Shown: piece after piece, positions 1 through 9,385 of the stretch
How positions within the stretch are numbered: the stretch's first letter is position 1
Layout: every line of letters starts with the position of its first letter
Notes under the pieces: model-generated
The model's database searches: none
Told to the model about the DNA's origin: nothing
What the model saw: the letters and a program-made list of their open reading frames with translations, nothing else
DNA from: Shewanella nanhaiensis
Lineage (GTDB): Bacteria; Pseudomonadota; Gammaproteobacteria; Enterobacterales; Shewanellaceae
DNA: 64,000 nucleotides
Direction: 5' to 3'
Assembly (NCBI RefSeq): GCF_019457885.1
Contig: NZ_JAHZST010000005.1
Span: 248,001 to 312,000, forward strand
Position numbers and translations under genes: made by a program

Positions 1-492
1 GTCTAATCCTGCTGTAGGTTCGTCAAGCAGAACTAATTGAGGAGAGCCTATTAAGGCTTGAGCTATGGATGCCCGTTTTCCCATACCATGACTTAAGGAT
101 TGCGGTTTTTGCTCACTGACATCGCTGAGTCCAACGAGAGAGAGTACTCTCAGTCCTTCCTCTTTTGCGGCCTTGGCTGTTAACCCCTGCAGTGTGCCAA
201 AGAGCGTAAATTGGGTGATTAAATTGAGGTTAGGATCTAAGGTCGCATCTTGGGGCAGAGAGGATACTTTTCCAAGTAGGGCTCTACTACCTGGCTTCTC
301 TCCTAGAATCGTGACGCTGCCTGAGCTGGGTAACAGATAACCACATAACAAACTAAATAAGGTCGTTTTACCTGCACCGTTAGGTCCAACAAGTGCGATG
401 GGAGAGCCTGAATTTAGCTCAATAGAGACGCTATTAAGCGCGAGCTTACTGCCATAGGATTTACTGAGTTGTTCACATTTAATCAGGCTCAT
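1..492 (-). CDS. ABC transporter ATP-binding protein (3' part beyond window)
   Basis: The reverse strand reads in from an ATG at 492 and stays open to the window edge, so the C-terminus is missing. The visible protein has a Walker A motif (GPNGAGKTT, about residues 36-44), a Q-loop region, an ABC signature (SLSHGMGKR) and Walker B followed by the D-loop (LVLLDEPTAGLD). It would energise export by an ABC-2 type transporter at the inner membrane. Its start overlaps the stop of the upstream permease gene by four bases (ATGA), so the two are translationally coupled and form one transporter. The substrate cannot be deduced; NosF/CcmA-like ATPases are the closest general type. Confidence 0.93.
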   Translation of the reverse strand, partial: MSLIKCEQLSKSYGSKLALNSVSIELNSGSPIALVGPNGAGKTTLFSLLCGYLLPSSGSVTILGEKPGSRALLGKVSSLPQDATLDPNLNLITQFTLFGTLQGLTAKAAKEEGLRVLSLVGLSDVSEQKPQSLSHGMGKRASIAQALIGSPQLVLLDEPTAGLD

Positions 493-1325
493 AGCGAACT
501 CCTATTCATATAACTTCGTCCTAAAAATAGCAGTACTGCCGCTTGAATCAATGGAATTGGAGCATAAACAAAGCTGCCAAATCCTTGAGTGTTGATCATC
601 ATACTGAGCTGCGCTCCAGGCAATACCCACTGTATAAGTTCGGCAAGGGAGGGCAATTGGCTATTGATGATAGCGATAATAATCGCACTGATAGCCCAAA
701 ACAGAATGGCGTATATGGTTGCTTGCCTCGCTGTATTTGCATACAGAGAGAGAATGGCCATCATGGCGGTGTAGGGAAGCAAGATGATAAACAGATTAAT
801 GAAAACCAGTGCGCCAGAGCTAAGTGCCGGTAGCAACAGCGACATATCTCTGGAGGCTGCCAATATTACCGTGGCCAGTATTGTCAGGATGAGCAGAAGT
901 GACTGGATCAGCATATGGCCAGTAAAGCGACCAAAGAAGATACTGTCACGTCCAGTTCTTAATGAGAGAAACCTAAAGGTGCCTCTGCTTTTGTCAGAAG
1001 CAAACTGATCTGCTGAGACAAAGATACTAAAAAGTGGAAAGAGATAGAGCGCTGCTATCCAAAATACCGCCATCTCAGCGACTTCCCATTTAAAGAGCTC
1101 ATTGATTGAGTTCTCGCCAAATACGGCGCTAATAAGCTGTCTGAACTCTTCTGTTAGAAGAAAGCTTGATGCACTACGAATTGGATAGAGAAGGATCAAT
1201 AACCACACTAGTGAAAACGCGAACAGTGAGATTAACCCTCTAGGGTTAAACAGGAGCTTCTTGAGCTCAAATTTTGCCAGTATGAGGCTGTTTTTCACCA
1301 TACCGGGGCTTGTTTGTGATTCCAA
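489..1325 (-). CDS. ABC-2 type transporter permease
   Basis: This is a hydrophobic protein of up to 278 residues with about six membrane segments and a short cytoplasmic N-terminus (KFELKKLLFNPRG), as in ABC-2 permeases of the NosY/YhaP class. It is the membrane partner of the ATPase that overlaps its 3' end. Two starts are possible: a TTG at 1325 preceded by AAGGGA at good spacing, or an ATG at 1301 with no clear ribosome binding site. I favour the TTG. The transported substrate is unknown. Confidence 0.85.
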   Translation of the reverse strand: MESQTSPGMVKNSLILAKFELKKLLFNPRGLISLFAFSLVWLLILLYPIRSASSFLLTEEFRQLISAVFGENSINELFKWEVAEMAVFWIAALYLFPLFSIFVSADQFASDKSRGTFRFLSLRTGRDSIFFGRFTGHMLIQSLLLILTILATVILAASRDMSLLLPALSSGALVFINLFIILLPYTAMMAILSLYANTARQATIYAILFWAISAIIIAIINSQLPSLAELIQWVLPGAQLSMMINTQGFGSFVYAPIPLIQAAVLLFLGRSYMNRSSL

Positions 1326-1459
1326 TGTGATCCCTTATTTTCATTATAATGAACGCCAGAGCGAGTCAAACTAGATGACCCTAACACCTAAACTAGCGGG
1401 TTAATAGCTGCATATCGTAACTTAATATGACGATAACTCACCATCCTACATAACGATTG

Positions 1460-2119
1460 TTAATCGAGAAGATCTTGTAGTGCTTCTTTGAGCGTCTTAA
1501 CCTCTAACTCAAGCTGAGATACCCTAAGGGTTAATTCATCCATCTCATCTTGACGCTTACTTGGTGTCTCTCTTTGTGATCTGCTGTGCTCAGTTATAGG
1601 GACAGACTCCCCCTTAACTTGATCTGAAATTAACTCTTCGAAACGTGAGTCTCGTCTGCCAGGCTCTTTTGGTAATTGATGTACCAAAACTGGTTCTTTT
1701 TGCGCAAGGGCTAATAGTGCATTGTCAACTTCATTAAGGTCGGCAAACTGATGCAGGCGTCCACTGCGACTCTTCAGTTCACCGGGAGTTTGCGGACCTC
1801 GTAAGAGTAATAGGCAGATAAGTGCAAATTGTGCTGGTGAGAATTGAAGATCGCTAAACTCAGTATTACAAAACCTGTGTTTGTATTTAGTCACACGGGA
1901 GCCAAAACCAGTTTGGTCAGTGACAAGCCGCTTTTTCATTAAAGAGTCGATGGCCGATTGTGTTTCTGACTCTGTCATTGACATCACTGGCTCACGACTT
2001 GATTTTTGGTTGCAGGCAAGTGTGAGAGAGTTAAGTGACAAGGGGTATTGATCTGGTGTGGTGATCTCTTTCTCAAGAAGACAACCTATGATCCTAGCTT
2101 CGTGAAGCGATAAATTCAT
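1460..2119 (-). CDS. yceH: YceH family (UPF0502/DUF480) protein
   Basis: The 219-residue protein opens with the hallmark of the YceH/DUF480 family: [28 protein letters not shown], seen here in pieces near residues 3-30, then the [10 protein letters not shown] segment. The family folds as two winged-helix domains. Its molecular role is unknown, although DNA binding is plausible. The last 35 residues form a predicted coiled coil (leucine heptads after [12 protein letters not shown]). It stands alone on the minus strand just after a strong terminator, so it probably has its own promoter. Confidence 0.88.
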   Translation of the reverse strand: MNLSLHEARIIGCLLEKEITTPDQYPLSLNSLTLACNQKSSREPVMSMTESETQSAIDSLMKKRLVTDQTGFGSRVTKYKHRFCNTEFSDLQFSPAQFALICLLLLRGPQTPGELKSRSGRLHQFADLNEVDNALLALAQKEPVLVHQLPKEPGRRDSRFEELISDQVKGESVPITEHSRSQRETPSKRQDEMDELTLRVSQLELEVKTLKEALQDLLD

Positions 2120-2132
2120 GTTTTGAAACCCA

Positions 2133-2170
2133 TAAAAAAAGCATGACTTTGTTATAACAGAGTCATGCTT
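2133..2170 (-). terminator. Rho-independent terminator of the S1-domain gene
   Basis: A 14-bp stem (one G-U pair) with a TATA loop lies at 2139-2170. On the minus strand it is followed by a run of seven T. It lies about 70 bases downstream of the CvfB-like gene and immediately upstream of yceH, which insulates the two. Confidence 0.85.
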
Positions 2171-2240
2171 CTAATCAAAGGAGGGAGTGTGAAGATATCA
2201 GTTTACTGCTTGATAACTAGCCTGTTCCCTTTAAATAGAA

Positions 2241-3080
2241 CTAAACTTGATCGACTAAGCGTATTCCATCAGGTGAGATAGTGATCTGTTTTGCCTTATA
2301 TAAGCCGCCAATGCTCTTCTTGAATGCCTTTTTGCTCATTGATAGCTTGGCATAAATGGTGTCGGCATCGGTCTTATCATTTAATGGAAGATAGCCACCA
2401 GCTTGTTTAAGCTTAAACATAATGGTGGTTGAGTGCTTATCAAGCTCCTCTTTAACCCCTTTTTGCAAAATAAGATCTATCTTGTCATCACCACGAACTT
2501 GCTTGATGAAGCCCTTAACTCGTTGACCAAAGCTGAGAGAGCGAAACACCTCATTTTTGAAAATAACGCCCCAGTGACTGTGATTGATAATCGCTTTATA
2601 ACCAAGATCCGTTGTACCACCGATAATCAAGTTAACCTCTTCACCCGCATCGTAGGGAGGCGGTGTTTTGTCGAGAAACTTATCAATTTTTGATGAGGCA
2701 ACAATGCGCTCATCGGCGCTATTGGTATAGATGTAGACTAAGTAGGAGCGACCCTCTTCAATCTCTCTATGCTGCTCGCCAAAAGGTAGCAACAGATCTT
2801 TCTCTAAGCCCCAATCTAGGAAAGCACCATAAGGTCCCGTTGCAACGGCTTTTAAATAGGCAAACTCACCCACTTGAGCGATAGGCTTACGCGTGGTCGC
2901 AATAAGCTTATCTTCTGAGTCCAGATAGATAAATACCTCAACTAGATCGCCAAGGTTACACTCTTTTGGCATAAACTTAGTCGGCAATAAAATTTGGCCA
3001 AGTTCCTGCCCATCTAAATAAACACCAAACTCAACGGTTTTAACGACTTCAAGTCTGCTGGTTTTGCCTATTTGTATCAT
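2241..3080 (-). CDS. CvfB/YitL-like S1 RNA-binding protein
   Basis: A soluble protein of 279 residues from the ATG at 3080. A TTG at 3101 would add seven residues. It contains repeated S1-like beta-barrel segments (GVYLDGQELGQILLP; AVATGPYGAFLDWGLEKDLLLP; GYKAIINHSHWGVIFKNEVF). The C-terminal winged-helix-like part (YLPLNDKTDADTIYAKL) is typical of the CvfB family, known in Firmicutes as conserved virulence factor B. The family binds RNA, but its exact role in gammaproteobacteria is not established. I chose the ATG because the protein then begins directly at the first S1-like strand. The gene is divergent from speA. Confidence 0.85.
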   Translation of the reverse strand: MIQIGKTSRLEVVKTVEFGVYLDGQELGQILLPTKFMPKECNLGDLVEVFIYLDSEDKLIATTRKPIAQVGEFAYLKAVATGPYGAFLDWGLEKDLLLPFGEQHREIEEGRSYLVYIYTNSADERIVASSKIDKFLDKTPPPYDAGEEVNLIIGGTTDLGYKAIINHSHWGVIFKNEVFRSLSFGQRVKGFIKQVRGDDKIDLILQKGVKEELDKHSTTIMFKLKQAGGYLPLNDKTDADTIYAKLSMSKKAFKKSIGGLYKAKQITISPDGIRLVDQV

Positions 3081-3101
3081 GTGATTCTCAATTGCTGACA
3101 A

Positions 3102-3476
3102 TGTATCTTCGATTGCGGATTATAGTGGAAAAAGGAGTAATAATCTTGCGATGATTTACCTCTAATTTAGGTATTTGACTAAAAAGAGAGCATTAGCAGC
3201 CACTTTTAAAAAATTACATGTTAATGTTTATCTCCGATAATCGAAAACTTAACCTTGAAGATGTGATAATTAGTCTTGCATAATCATCGTTTGGGGTGTT
3301 TAATTGCGCCCCCATTTTTATTGGTTTAATGACTGTTGCCTCAACCTATTACTTAGGTTGAAATTGAGACGAAATGAGTTTAGAAAGACTCAAAGGCACC
3401 GTTTTTGTCTTGGTCTAAATCGATGTGATCATTGATAAGTTGGTCACACACTTATGGCTACTATAGGTTTAATGAT
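3102..3476. other. Divergent intergenic region upstream of speA
   Basis: This stretch holds no convincing gene. It carries a promoter-like element for speA at 3276-3304. A GC-rich hairpin at 3293-3313 is followed by ATTTTTATT (terminator-like). A perfect 8-bp stem-loop lies at 3341-3361 and a weaker 5-bp hairpin (TGAGT/ACTCA) near 3374-3391. If transcription starts near 3310, speA has a structured 5' leader of about 165 bases, which would suit post-transcriptional control by polyamines. That is inference only. Confidence 0.4.
3276..3304 (+). promoter_or_regulatory. Candidate sigma-70 promoter for speA
   Basis: TTGCAT at 3276-3281 and TTTAAT at 3299-3304 are separated by 17 bases, a reasonable -35/-10 pair. 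It lies 173 bases upstream of the speA ATG. It partly overlaps the terminator-like hairpin at 3293-3313, so either reading may be wrong. Confidence 0.3.
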
Positions 3477-5390
3477 ATGAGTAATTGGTCTATTAATGAT
3501 GCCCGCACAGGGTATAACGTTAATTATTGGAGTCAGGGACTCTACGGCATCAGTGATGAAGGTGAAGCAACTGTATCACCAGATCCAACTCGACCTGAGT
3601 GCAGTATAGGGCTCAACGAACTGGCAAAAGATATGGTTAAGTCAGGGGTTAACCTGCCTGTGCTGGTACGTTTCCCACAGATATTACACCACAGGGTGAA
3701 TAGTCTGTGCCAAGCATTCAACCAAGCGATACAGAAGTATCAATATCAAGCCGACTACCTGTTAGTTTACCCGATTAAAGTCAATCAGCAGCAAACGGTT
3801 GTTGAGGAGATCTTGGCCAGTCAGGTCGAGAAAGAGGTGCCTCAATTAGGATTAGAGGCGGGCAGTAAGCCTGAGCTAATGGCTGTATTGGCCATGGCTC
3901 AAAAAGCCAGTTCAGTGATCATCTGCAACGGTTATAAAGATATCGAATATATCCGTTTGGCATTGATCGGTGAAAAACTGGGTCATAAAGTCTATATCGT
4001 GCTCGAGAAACTCTCTGAGTTAAAAACGGTATTAGAGGAATCAAAAAAGCTGGGCGTGACTCCACGTCTGGGTTTACGCGTACGCCTTGCGTTTCAAGGT
4101 AAAGGAAAGTGGCAAGCCAGTGGTGGTGAGAAGTCTAAATTTGGCTTGTCAGCCTCTCAGGTATTGACGGTAATTGAGTCGCTTAAGAGCGAAGAGATGC
4201 TTGATTCACTCCAGTTACTGCATTTTCACTTAGGCTCTCAAATTGCCAACATTCGTGATATTCGCCAGGGCGTGAGTGAAGCGGGTCGTTTTTACTGTGA
4301 GCTGCAAAAGCTAGGTGCGAACGTAAAGTGTTTTGATGTGGGTGGTGGCTTAGCTGTCGATTATGATGGCACCCGTAGCCAGAGCTCTAGTTCCATGAAT
4401 TATGGCTTAACGGAATATGCGAACAATATCGTTAGTGTATTGACCGATATCTGTAATGAGTATGAGCAGCCGATGCCGAGAATTATCTCTGAATCAGGCC
4501 GCTATTTGACTGCGCATCACGCAGTGTTAATAACAGATGTGATTGGTACTGAAGCTTATAAGCCTGAAGATATTCAGCCGCCAGCTGAAGATGCCCCTCA
4601 GTTACTGCATAACATGTGGCACTCTTGGAATGAGATCAGTGGCAGAGCAGATCAACGAGCATTGATTGAGATCTACCATGACTGCCAGAGCGATCTGACC
4701 GAGGTACACTCTCTGTTCGCTTTAGGACAGCTATCACTGACTGACAGAGCATGGGCAGAGCAGGTGAACTTAAGGGTTTGTCATGAGCTGCAAGGCGTCA
4801 TGAGCAGTAAGTACCGCTTCCATCGTCCGATCATCGATGAGTTGACAGAAAAGTTAGCCGACAAGTTCTTTGTTAACTTCTCACTGTTCCAATCTCTTCC
4901 AGATGCGTGGGGGATCGATCAGGTGTTCCCGATCATGCCACTTTCTGGTCTGGACAAAGCGCCAGAGCGCCGTGCTGTGATGTTAGACATCACCTGTGAC
5001 TCAGACGGTACGATTGATCAATATGTTGATGGTCAAGGCATTGAAACAACACTGCCTGTTCCAGCTTGGAGCGCAGAGAGCCCCTATTTGATAGGTTTCT
5101 TCCTTGTGGGTGCATATCAAGAGATCTTAGGTGATATGCATAACCTATTTGGTGATACTAACTCTGCTGTGATCCGTCTCGATGATGATGGCCGAACCAA
5201 TATTGAATCAGTATTGGCTGGTGATACCGTCGCGGATGTGCTTAGGTACGTTAACTTAGATGCCGTTTCATTTATGCGTACCTATGAGGAGCTAGTGAAT
5301 AAGCATATTCAGGAAGATGAGAGAGCGAATATACTCGAAGAGCTGCAGTTGGGCTTAAAAGGGTATACCTATCTTGAAGATTTCTCATAA
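3477..5390 (+). CDS. speA: Biosynthetic arginine decarboxylase
   Basis: SpeA converts arginine to agmatine using PLP and is the first step of the agmatine route to putrescine. The protein has 637 residues from the ATG at 3477. An upstream TTG at 3432 would add 15 residues that do not resemble the family. The PLP lysine lies in VYPIKVN (about K101). The glycine-rich phosphate loop is [13 protein letters not shown] and the catalytic C-terminal cysteine lies in LDITCDSDG. The sequence reads as a full-length, intact Shewanella-type SpeA. It heads a speA-speD-speB series on the plus strand. Confidence 0.97.
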   Translation: MSNWSINDARTGYNVNYWSQGLYGISDEGEATVSPDPTRPECSIGLNELAKDMVKSGVNLPVLVRFPQILHHRVNSLCQAFNQAIQKYQYQADYLLVYPIKVNQQQTVVEEILASQVEKEVPQLGLEAGSKPELMAVLAMAQKASSVIICNGYKDIEYIRLALIGEKLGHKVYIVLEKLSELKTVLEESKKLGVTPRLGLRVRLAFQGKGKWQASGGEKSKFGLSASQVLTVIESLKSEEMLDSLQLLHFHLGSQIANIRDIRQGVSEAGRFYCELQKLGANVKCFDVGGGLAVDYDGTRSQSSSSMNYGLTEYANNIVSVLTDICNEYEQPMPRIISESGRYLTAHHAVLITDVIGTEAYKPEDIQPPAEDAPQLLHNMWHSWNEISGRADQRALIEIYHDCQSDLTEVHSLFALGQLSLTDRAWAEQVNLRVCHELQGVMSSKYRFHRPIIDELTEKLADKFFVNFSLFQSLPDAWGIDQVFPIMPLSGLDKAPERRAVMLDITCDSDGTIDQYVDGQGIETTLPVPAWSAESPYLIGFFLVGAYQEILGDMHNLFGDTNSAVIRLDDDGRTNIESVLAGDTVADVLRYVNLDAVSFMRTYEELVNKHIQEDERANILEELQLGLKGYTYLEDFS

Positions 5391-5427
5391 GCTGCCATGA
5401 ACGCTTAGCTTATTTGTATCAAGTTAG

Positions 5428-5449
5428 ATCAGGCCCCTAGGGGCCTGAT
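5428..5449. repeat. Perfect 22-bp palindrome between speA and speD
   Basis: The 22 bases are a perfect inverted repeat centred on CCTAGG (outer arms ATCAGGCCCC). It can fold into a very stable 9-bp stem with a CTAG loop in the transcript. No T-run follows, so it is not a standard intrinsic terminator. It could be an RNA-stability or processing hairpin, or a partial terminator that lowers expression of the downstream decarboxylase. Confidence 0.6.
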
Positions 5450-5466
5450 ATTGGGTAAGCCTACAG

Positions 5467-6396
5467 ATGTTTTTTGAAGGGTCAGAAAAAAGAGTCGAGG
5501 TGCTAGTATCACCCGCAACTTGTTCATTACGTCTTCTCGATGAGCAGTTTTGGAGCGATGTGGTGGCCTGCGCTGACGCAGAAATACTCTCCAAGATGAG
5601 TAATGAGTGTTGTGATGCGTACCTGCTGAGTGAGTCTTGCCTGTTCGTGTGGGATGATAAGTTTTTGATGTTGACCTGCGGAACGACAACCTTAGTGGAT
5701 GGCGTGATCTTTTTCGTCGATAAACTGGGTGAGTCTGCGATAGCCTCTGTGAGTTATCAGCGTAAGAGTGAATATCTCTCTCATCTGCAAACCAGCAATT
5801 TTGGGGAAGATCTGTCACGACTCAGAACAAAATTGTCCGGTTCAGCATACCGGGTGGGTCATCTAGATACTCATCATCACTATATTTTCACCTCAGCTCC
5901 TCAAACTCAGCCACTGAAGGTCAAATCCAACAGTGAACTTTTGATGTACCATATCAAGGGCGAGGTGGCTGACTATCTTAGGAGCGATGCACAGAGCTGT
6001 GAAGGGATCCGTGAGTTGCTTGAACTGGAGAACTTATTTCCAGACTTTCGCTTCGATGACCATCTTTTTACCCCTTTTGGTTACTCGATAAATGGCTTAT
6101 GGGAGGATAAGTATATGACGATCCATATTACCCCCCAGGAGCAAAGCTCATACGTGAGCATAGAAACAAATTTGCACTTTGAACTCTATCCGTTCAATAT
6201 ATTCTCCGCATTGTTGAATAAATTAAACCCACAAAGCTGGGATGTGATTGGATTTAACCGCCAGGTTATAACGGATGGATTTCCCCCTTTTGTATCGGTA
6301 GCCAGTTGTGCTCTGCCGATCAATAACAATGAAACAGTACAGTTCAACCAGTATCAACAGCTAAATAGTGAGTTGTTGCAGCCTGAACTGTTGTAA
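5467..6396 (+). CDS. speD: Eukaryotic-type S-adenosylmethionine decarboxylase proenzyme
   Basis: The 309-residue protein matches the eukaryotic (class II) AdoMet decarboxylase family rather than short bacterial SpeD. It starts with FFEGSEKRVEV. It has the self-processing site LLSES at residues 54-58 (cleavage E56/S57, giving the pyruvoyl group) and the catalytic cysteine C71 in TCGTT, spaced 14 residues on as in the human enzyme. The processing/proton-transfer motifs GYSING (S207) and TIHITP (H220) follow, then SYVSIETN. It should make decarboxylated AdoMet, the aminopropyl donor for spermidine synthesis. It lies between speA and speB, which supports a polyamine role. No speE is in the window. 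Confidence 0.9.
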   Translation: MFFEGSEKRVEVLVSPATCSLRLLDEQFWSDVVACADAEILSKMSNECCDAYLLSESCLFVWDDKFLMLTCGTTTLVDGVIFFVDKLGESAIASVSYQRKSEYLSHLQTSNFGEDLSRLRTKLSGSAYRVGHLDTHHHYIFTSAPQTQPLKVKSNSELLMYHIKGEVADYLRSDAQSCEGIRELLELENLFPDFRFDDHLFTPFGYSINGLWEDKYMTIHITPQEQSSYVSIETNLHFELYPFNIFSALLNKLNPQSWDVIGFNRQVITDGFPPFVSVASCALPINNNETVQFNQYQQLNSELLQPELL

Positions 6397-6425
6397 GTTT
6401 AACTTTATAATATTACGGAGGTTTT

Positions 6426-7355
6426 ATGACCACAATTGCTGACAAGCCCGATTACTCTCTTTATTCCAATGCATTTGGTTATTTAAGACAGCCATTAGAT
6501 TTCAATCCTTTAAAGAGTGATGCCGACGTGGTGGTTTTAGGTTTGCCTTTTGATATGGCAACCACTGGACGCTCTGGTGGCCGTATGGGACCTGGCGCAA
6601 TACGTCAGGCTTCGGTAAATCTTGCTTGGGAAGAGACGCGCTGGCCATGGAACTTCAAATTAAGTGATCATCTTAGTATTGTTGATGCGGGCGATCTGGT
6701 TTATGACTGTGGTGATTCAGCTGATTTTACCCAGAGAGTTGAAGATTTCGCGACCGCGATTTTGGCCTCAGGTAAGGCGATGCTCAGCTTCGGTGGCGAC
6801 CACTTTGTTACGTTACCCCTGCTTCGTGCTCACTATAAGACTCACGGAAAGATGGCGTTACTGCACTTTGACGCCCACACAGACACATACAGCCAAGGAA
6901 GTAAATATGATCATGGCACCATGTTCTTCCATGCCCCTAATGAAGGTATTATCGATGCTGACCACTCTATTCAGATAGGAATACGTACTGAGTATAATCG
7001 AGATGATCATGCTTTTAAGGTCATTGATGCTGCGACTGCGAACGATCTTAGTGCTGATGAGATAGTGGCTCAAATTATTGAACGTATTGGCGATCTTCCT
7101 CTATATATCACGTTCGATATTGACTGTTTAGATCCCGCTTTTGCGCCAGGTACTGGCACCCCAGTTTGCGGCGGCATTACCAGCGATAAAGCGATGAAAA
7201 TTATTCGTGGTTTAGCAGGTGTGAATGTTGTGGGTATGGATGTGGTTGAAGTTGCGCCTGCTTATGATAATGCTGAAATTACAGCGTTAGCCGGTGCAAC
7301 ACTAGGGCTTGAGATGCTGCACGTATGGGCTGAATCAAACAAACGTAATAAATAA
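6426..7355 (+). CDS. speB: Agmatinase
   Basis: A ureohydrolase of 309 residues that hydrolyses agmatine to putrescine and urea, directly using the product of SpeA. All manganese ligands of the arginase fold are visible: H126 in [10 protein letters not shown]149/H151/D153 in HFDAHTDTY, and D231/D233 in [18 protein letters not shown] strong ribosome binding site (CGGAGG) precedes the ATG. It lies 29 bases after the AdoMet decarboxylase, probably in the same transcript. Length and motifs argue against arginase or formiminoglutamase. Confidence 0.96.
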   Translation: MTTIADKPDYSLYSNAFGYLRQPLDFNPLKSDADVVVLGLPFDMATTGRSGGRMGPGAIRQASVNLAWEETRWPWNFKLSDHLSIVDAGDLVYDCGDSADFTQRVEDFATAILASGKAMLSFGGDHFVTLPLLRAHYKTHGKMALLHFDAHTDTYSQGSKYDHGTMFFHAPNEGIIDADHSIQIGIRTEYNRDDHAFKVIDAATANDLSADEIVAQIIERIGDLPLYITFDIDCLDPAFAPGTGTPVCGGITSDKAMKIIRGLAGVNVVGMDVVEVAPAYDNAEITALAGATLGLEMLHVWAESNKRNK

Positions 7356-7398
7356 CCTGAGTTAAGCTGTTGCTCCCATGGATAGAGGATAAAGATAG

Positions 7399-8040
7399 AT
7401 GTCAAAGCTGAGTGATATCAGACGAGAGTATTCATTAGGTGATCTCCACAGAGATGCTTTGCCTGATGAACCTATGAGTTTATTCTCTAAATGGATGGAG
7501 GAAGCGAGGGACTCTGAGTTATTGAGCGATCCCACCGCCATGTCCATTGCAACAGTGGATGAGAATGGGCAACCCTTTCAACGTATTGTGTTATTGAAGC
7601 GATTTAGTGAAGAGGGGTTTGTTTTTTTCACTAATCTTGAGAGCCGTAAGTCGCAGCAGATAGCCCATAACTCAAAAGTGAGCTTACTGTTCCCTTGGCA
7701 CTCTTTGGAGCGCCAAGTGGCGATAACCGGTGAAGCAGAAGCTTTGTCGACGGCTGATGTGATGAAGTATTTTATCACTAGACCGAAAGAGAGTCAGATA
7801 GCCGCTTGGGTATCACAGCAATCGAGTAAAATTTCAGCAAGGCAAGTGCTTGAAACTAAGTATGCCGAGATGAAGGCGAAGTTTAATAAAGGTGAAGTAC
7901 CCCTGCCTAAATTTTGGGGGGGTTATCTCGTCAAACCATCGAGTATGGAGTTTTGGCAAGGTGGGGAGCGCAGACTTCATGATCGCTTTCTCTATGATAA
8001 AGGGCTGTCGGGCTGGGATATCTCTCGCTTAGCGCCGTAA
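7399..8040 (+). CDS. pdxH: Pyridoxamine 5'-phosphate oxidase
   Basis: A 213-residue FMN enzyme that oxidises pyridoxine or pyridoxamine phosphate to PLP. Family signatures are [25 protein letters not shown] (in pieces around residues 41-65), [13 protein letters not shown], and the C-terminal [13 protein letters not shown] ending in RLAP. It follows speB by 43 bases and is closed by a terminator. It could therefore be cotranscribed with the polyamine genes, whose first enzyme needs PLP. Confidence 0.96.
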   Translation: MSKLSDIRREYSLGDLHRDALPDEPMSLFSKWMEEARDSELLSDPTAMSIATVDENGQPFQRIVLLKRFSEEGFVFFTNLESRKSQQIAHNSKVSLLFPWHSLERQVAITGEAEALSTADVMKYFITRPKESQIAAWVSQQSSKISARQVLETKYAEMKAKFNKGEVPLPKFWGGYLVKPSSMEFWQGGERRLHDRFLYDKGLSGWDISRLAP

Positions 8041-8049
8041 AGACTATTA

Positions 8050-8079
8050 AAAGGGACTGTGAATACAGTCCCTTTTTTA
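8050..8079 (+). terminator. Rho-independent terminator after pdxH
   Basis: A 10-bp stem (AAGGGACTGT/ACAGTCCCTT) with a GAAT loop runs into a T-rich tail. It closes the spe-pdxH unit. Confidence 0.9.
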
Positions 8080-8179
8080 TTGGGATGAAAACAAGCTCAA
8101 TTAATTCATTCTCATTTACATTCTCCGTGTTTGATTCATATACTGTGTTGACTATTTCTGAATCTATTTAGGAACTGAT

Positions 8180-8755
8180 ATGAAACGAACATTGATAGCC
8201 CTAGTTTTTGGGACTGTAAGCTTTATGACGTCGGCAGCTCCATGGACCATCGATAATCAGAGCTCTGAGATCAATTTTATTACCACAAAAAAGGTGAATG
8301 TTTCTGAGGTACATGAGTTTAAACAGTTTGCAGGCAGTCTAAATGAGAAAGGGGAGTTTACACTCTCGGTCGAGTTGGCAAGCGTTTGGACCAACATAGA
8401 GATCCGTGATACGCGCATGAGAGAGATCTTGTTTGAGGTGGAGTCATTTCCTAAGTTGGAACTTAAGGCGAAAGTTTCACCTGGCATATTAACCAAGATG
8501 TCGGTTGGCTCTCGCAGTGAGATGCAGCTTAATGCCGAACTCTCTTTCCATGGTAAAGAGCAAATGGTGCCTATGAGAGTGAGTGTGGTTAAGCTGAGCG
8601 AAAAAGAGGTACTAGTGCTCAGTAGTCAGCCTGTGATTATTAATGCTGAGCAATTTGGCCTCTCTACTGGAGTTGAGAAGCTTCGTGAAATTGCTGGGCT
8701 GACCTCTATCGGTCATTCAGTGCCAGTATCTTTTATATTAAACTTAACCCGTTAG
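8180..8755 (+). CDS. Periplasmic YceI-like protein
   Basis: The 191-residue protein has a signal peptide (MKRTLIALVFGTVSFMTSAAP) followed by a YceI-type lipocalin-like domain (WTIDNQSSEINFITTKK; NIEIRDTRMREILFEVESFPKLELKAKV; IGHSVPVSFILN). Members bind isoprenoid-type lipids and are often stress or high-pH induced. Monocistronic, with AGGA upstream of the ATG. The ligand of this member is unknown. Confidence 0.85.
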   Translation: MKRTLIALVFGTVSFMTSAAPWTIDNQSSEINFITTKKVNVSEVHEFKQFAGSLNEKGEFTLSVELASVWTNIEIRDTRMREILFEVESFPKLELKAKVSPGILTKMSVGSRSEMQLNAELSFHGKEQMVPMRVSVVKLSEKEVLVLSSQPVIINAEQFGLSTGVEKLREIAGLTSIGHSVPVSFILNLTR

Positions 8756-8872
8756 CGTTTTTCGGTTGTAATAACCATTAAATGGTATTAAAAGTTAAAA
8801 AAAGGACAATTAAACTGGCTAATGAGCATGGCATCAACCATGCTCTTAATGAGTAGTAGCATAGAGGTAAAG

Positions 8873-9223
8873 ATGGTTACCGATAAAGATGGATATACGC
8901 ACCTAATTCAATTTCTCACTGAGCATTTGTCACTCTTTGAAGGCAAGCATGATGAGTCATTGACTGATGATACCGTTTTAGAGCTGTTTGAAGAGCAGCT
9001 TGCTGCACAGATCATTATGGTGTGTGGACAAAATCCATCCTTAAACTTTGCACAGAGAAATAAAGTGATTAGGGAGGTAGATGCTATCGTTTATGATCTT
9101 GAAGAGATATTAGCAAGCGTCGCTCATCAAAAAGTCACACCTGAGCAGGTTTCATTTATCACAGAGTTTTCAGGTTTAATTAAAAACCTGTTTGATCAAG
9201 AGATTGCTAAACTACTGGTTTAG
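8873..9223 (+). CDS. DUF3802-like small protein
   Basis: An acidic, helical protein of 116 residues without membrane segments or signal peptide. I believe it belongs to DUF3802, a family seen mainly in Shewanella and relatives, with no known function. The ATG at 8873 (MVTDKDGY) was chosen because GAGG lies just upstream. A longer frame from 8822 would add 17 hydrophobic residues without a good ribosome binding site. Confidence 0.65.
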   Translation: MVTDKDGYTHLIQFLTEHLSLFEGKHDESLTDDTVLELFEEQLAAQIIMVCGQNPSLNFAQRNKVIREVDAIVYDLEEILASVAHQKVTPEQVSFITEFSGLIKNLFDQEIAKLLV

Positions 9224-9385
9224 TAAGCAGTCATTTTTTTTGACTATTGCATTTAGGTCTACTCTATATGACATCTAAGCCTTTTAGCGAGCCAAGCGGC
9301 AATAGATCCACTCCTCGAGGTGAAAATGATGTCAGGCTAATCTACCCTTTTCACGATGACTATTTTTTTGAGCAAGGAGCGCGCT

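Noticed and set aside
5429..5818. 129-residue minus-strand frame opposite the AdoMet decarboxylase
   Set aside because: Antisense shadow of a clearly coding gene, with Arg/His-rich composition typical of such shadows.
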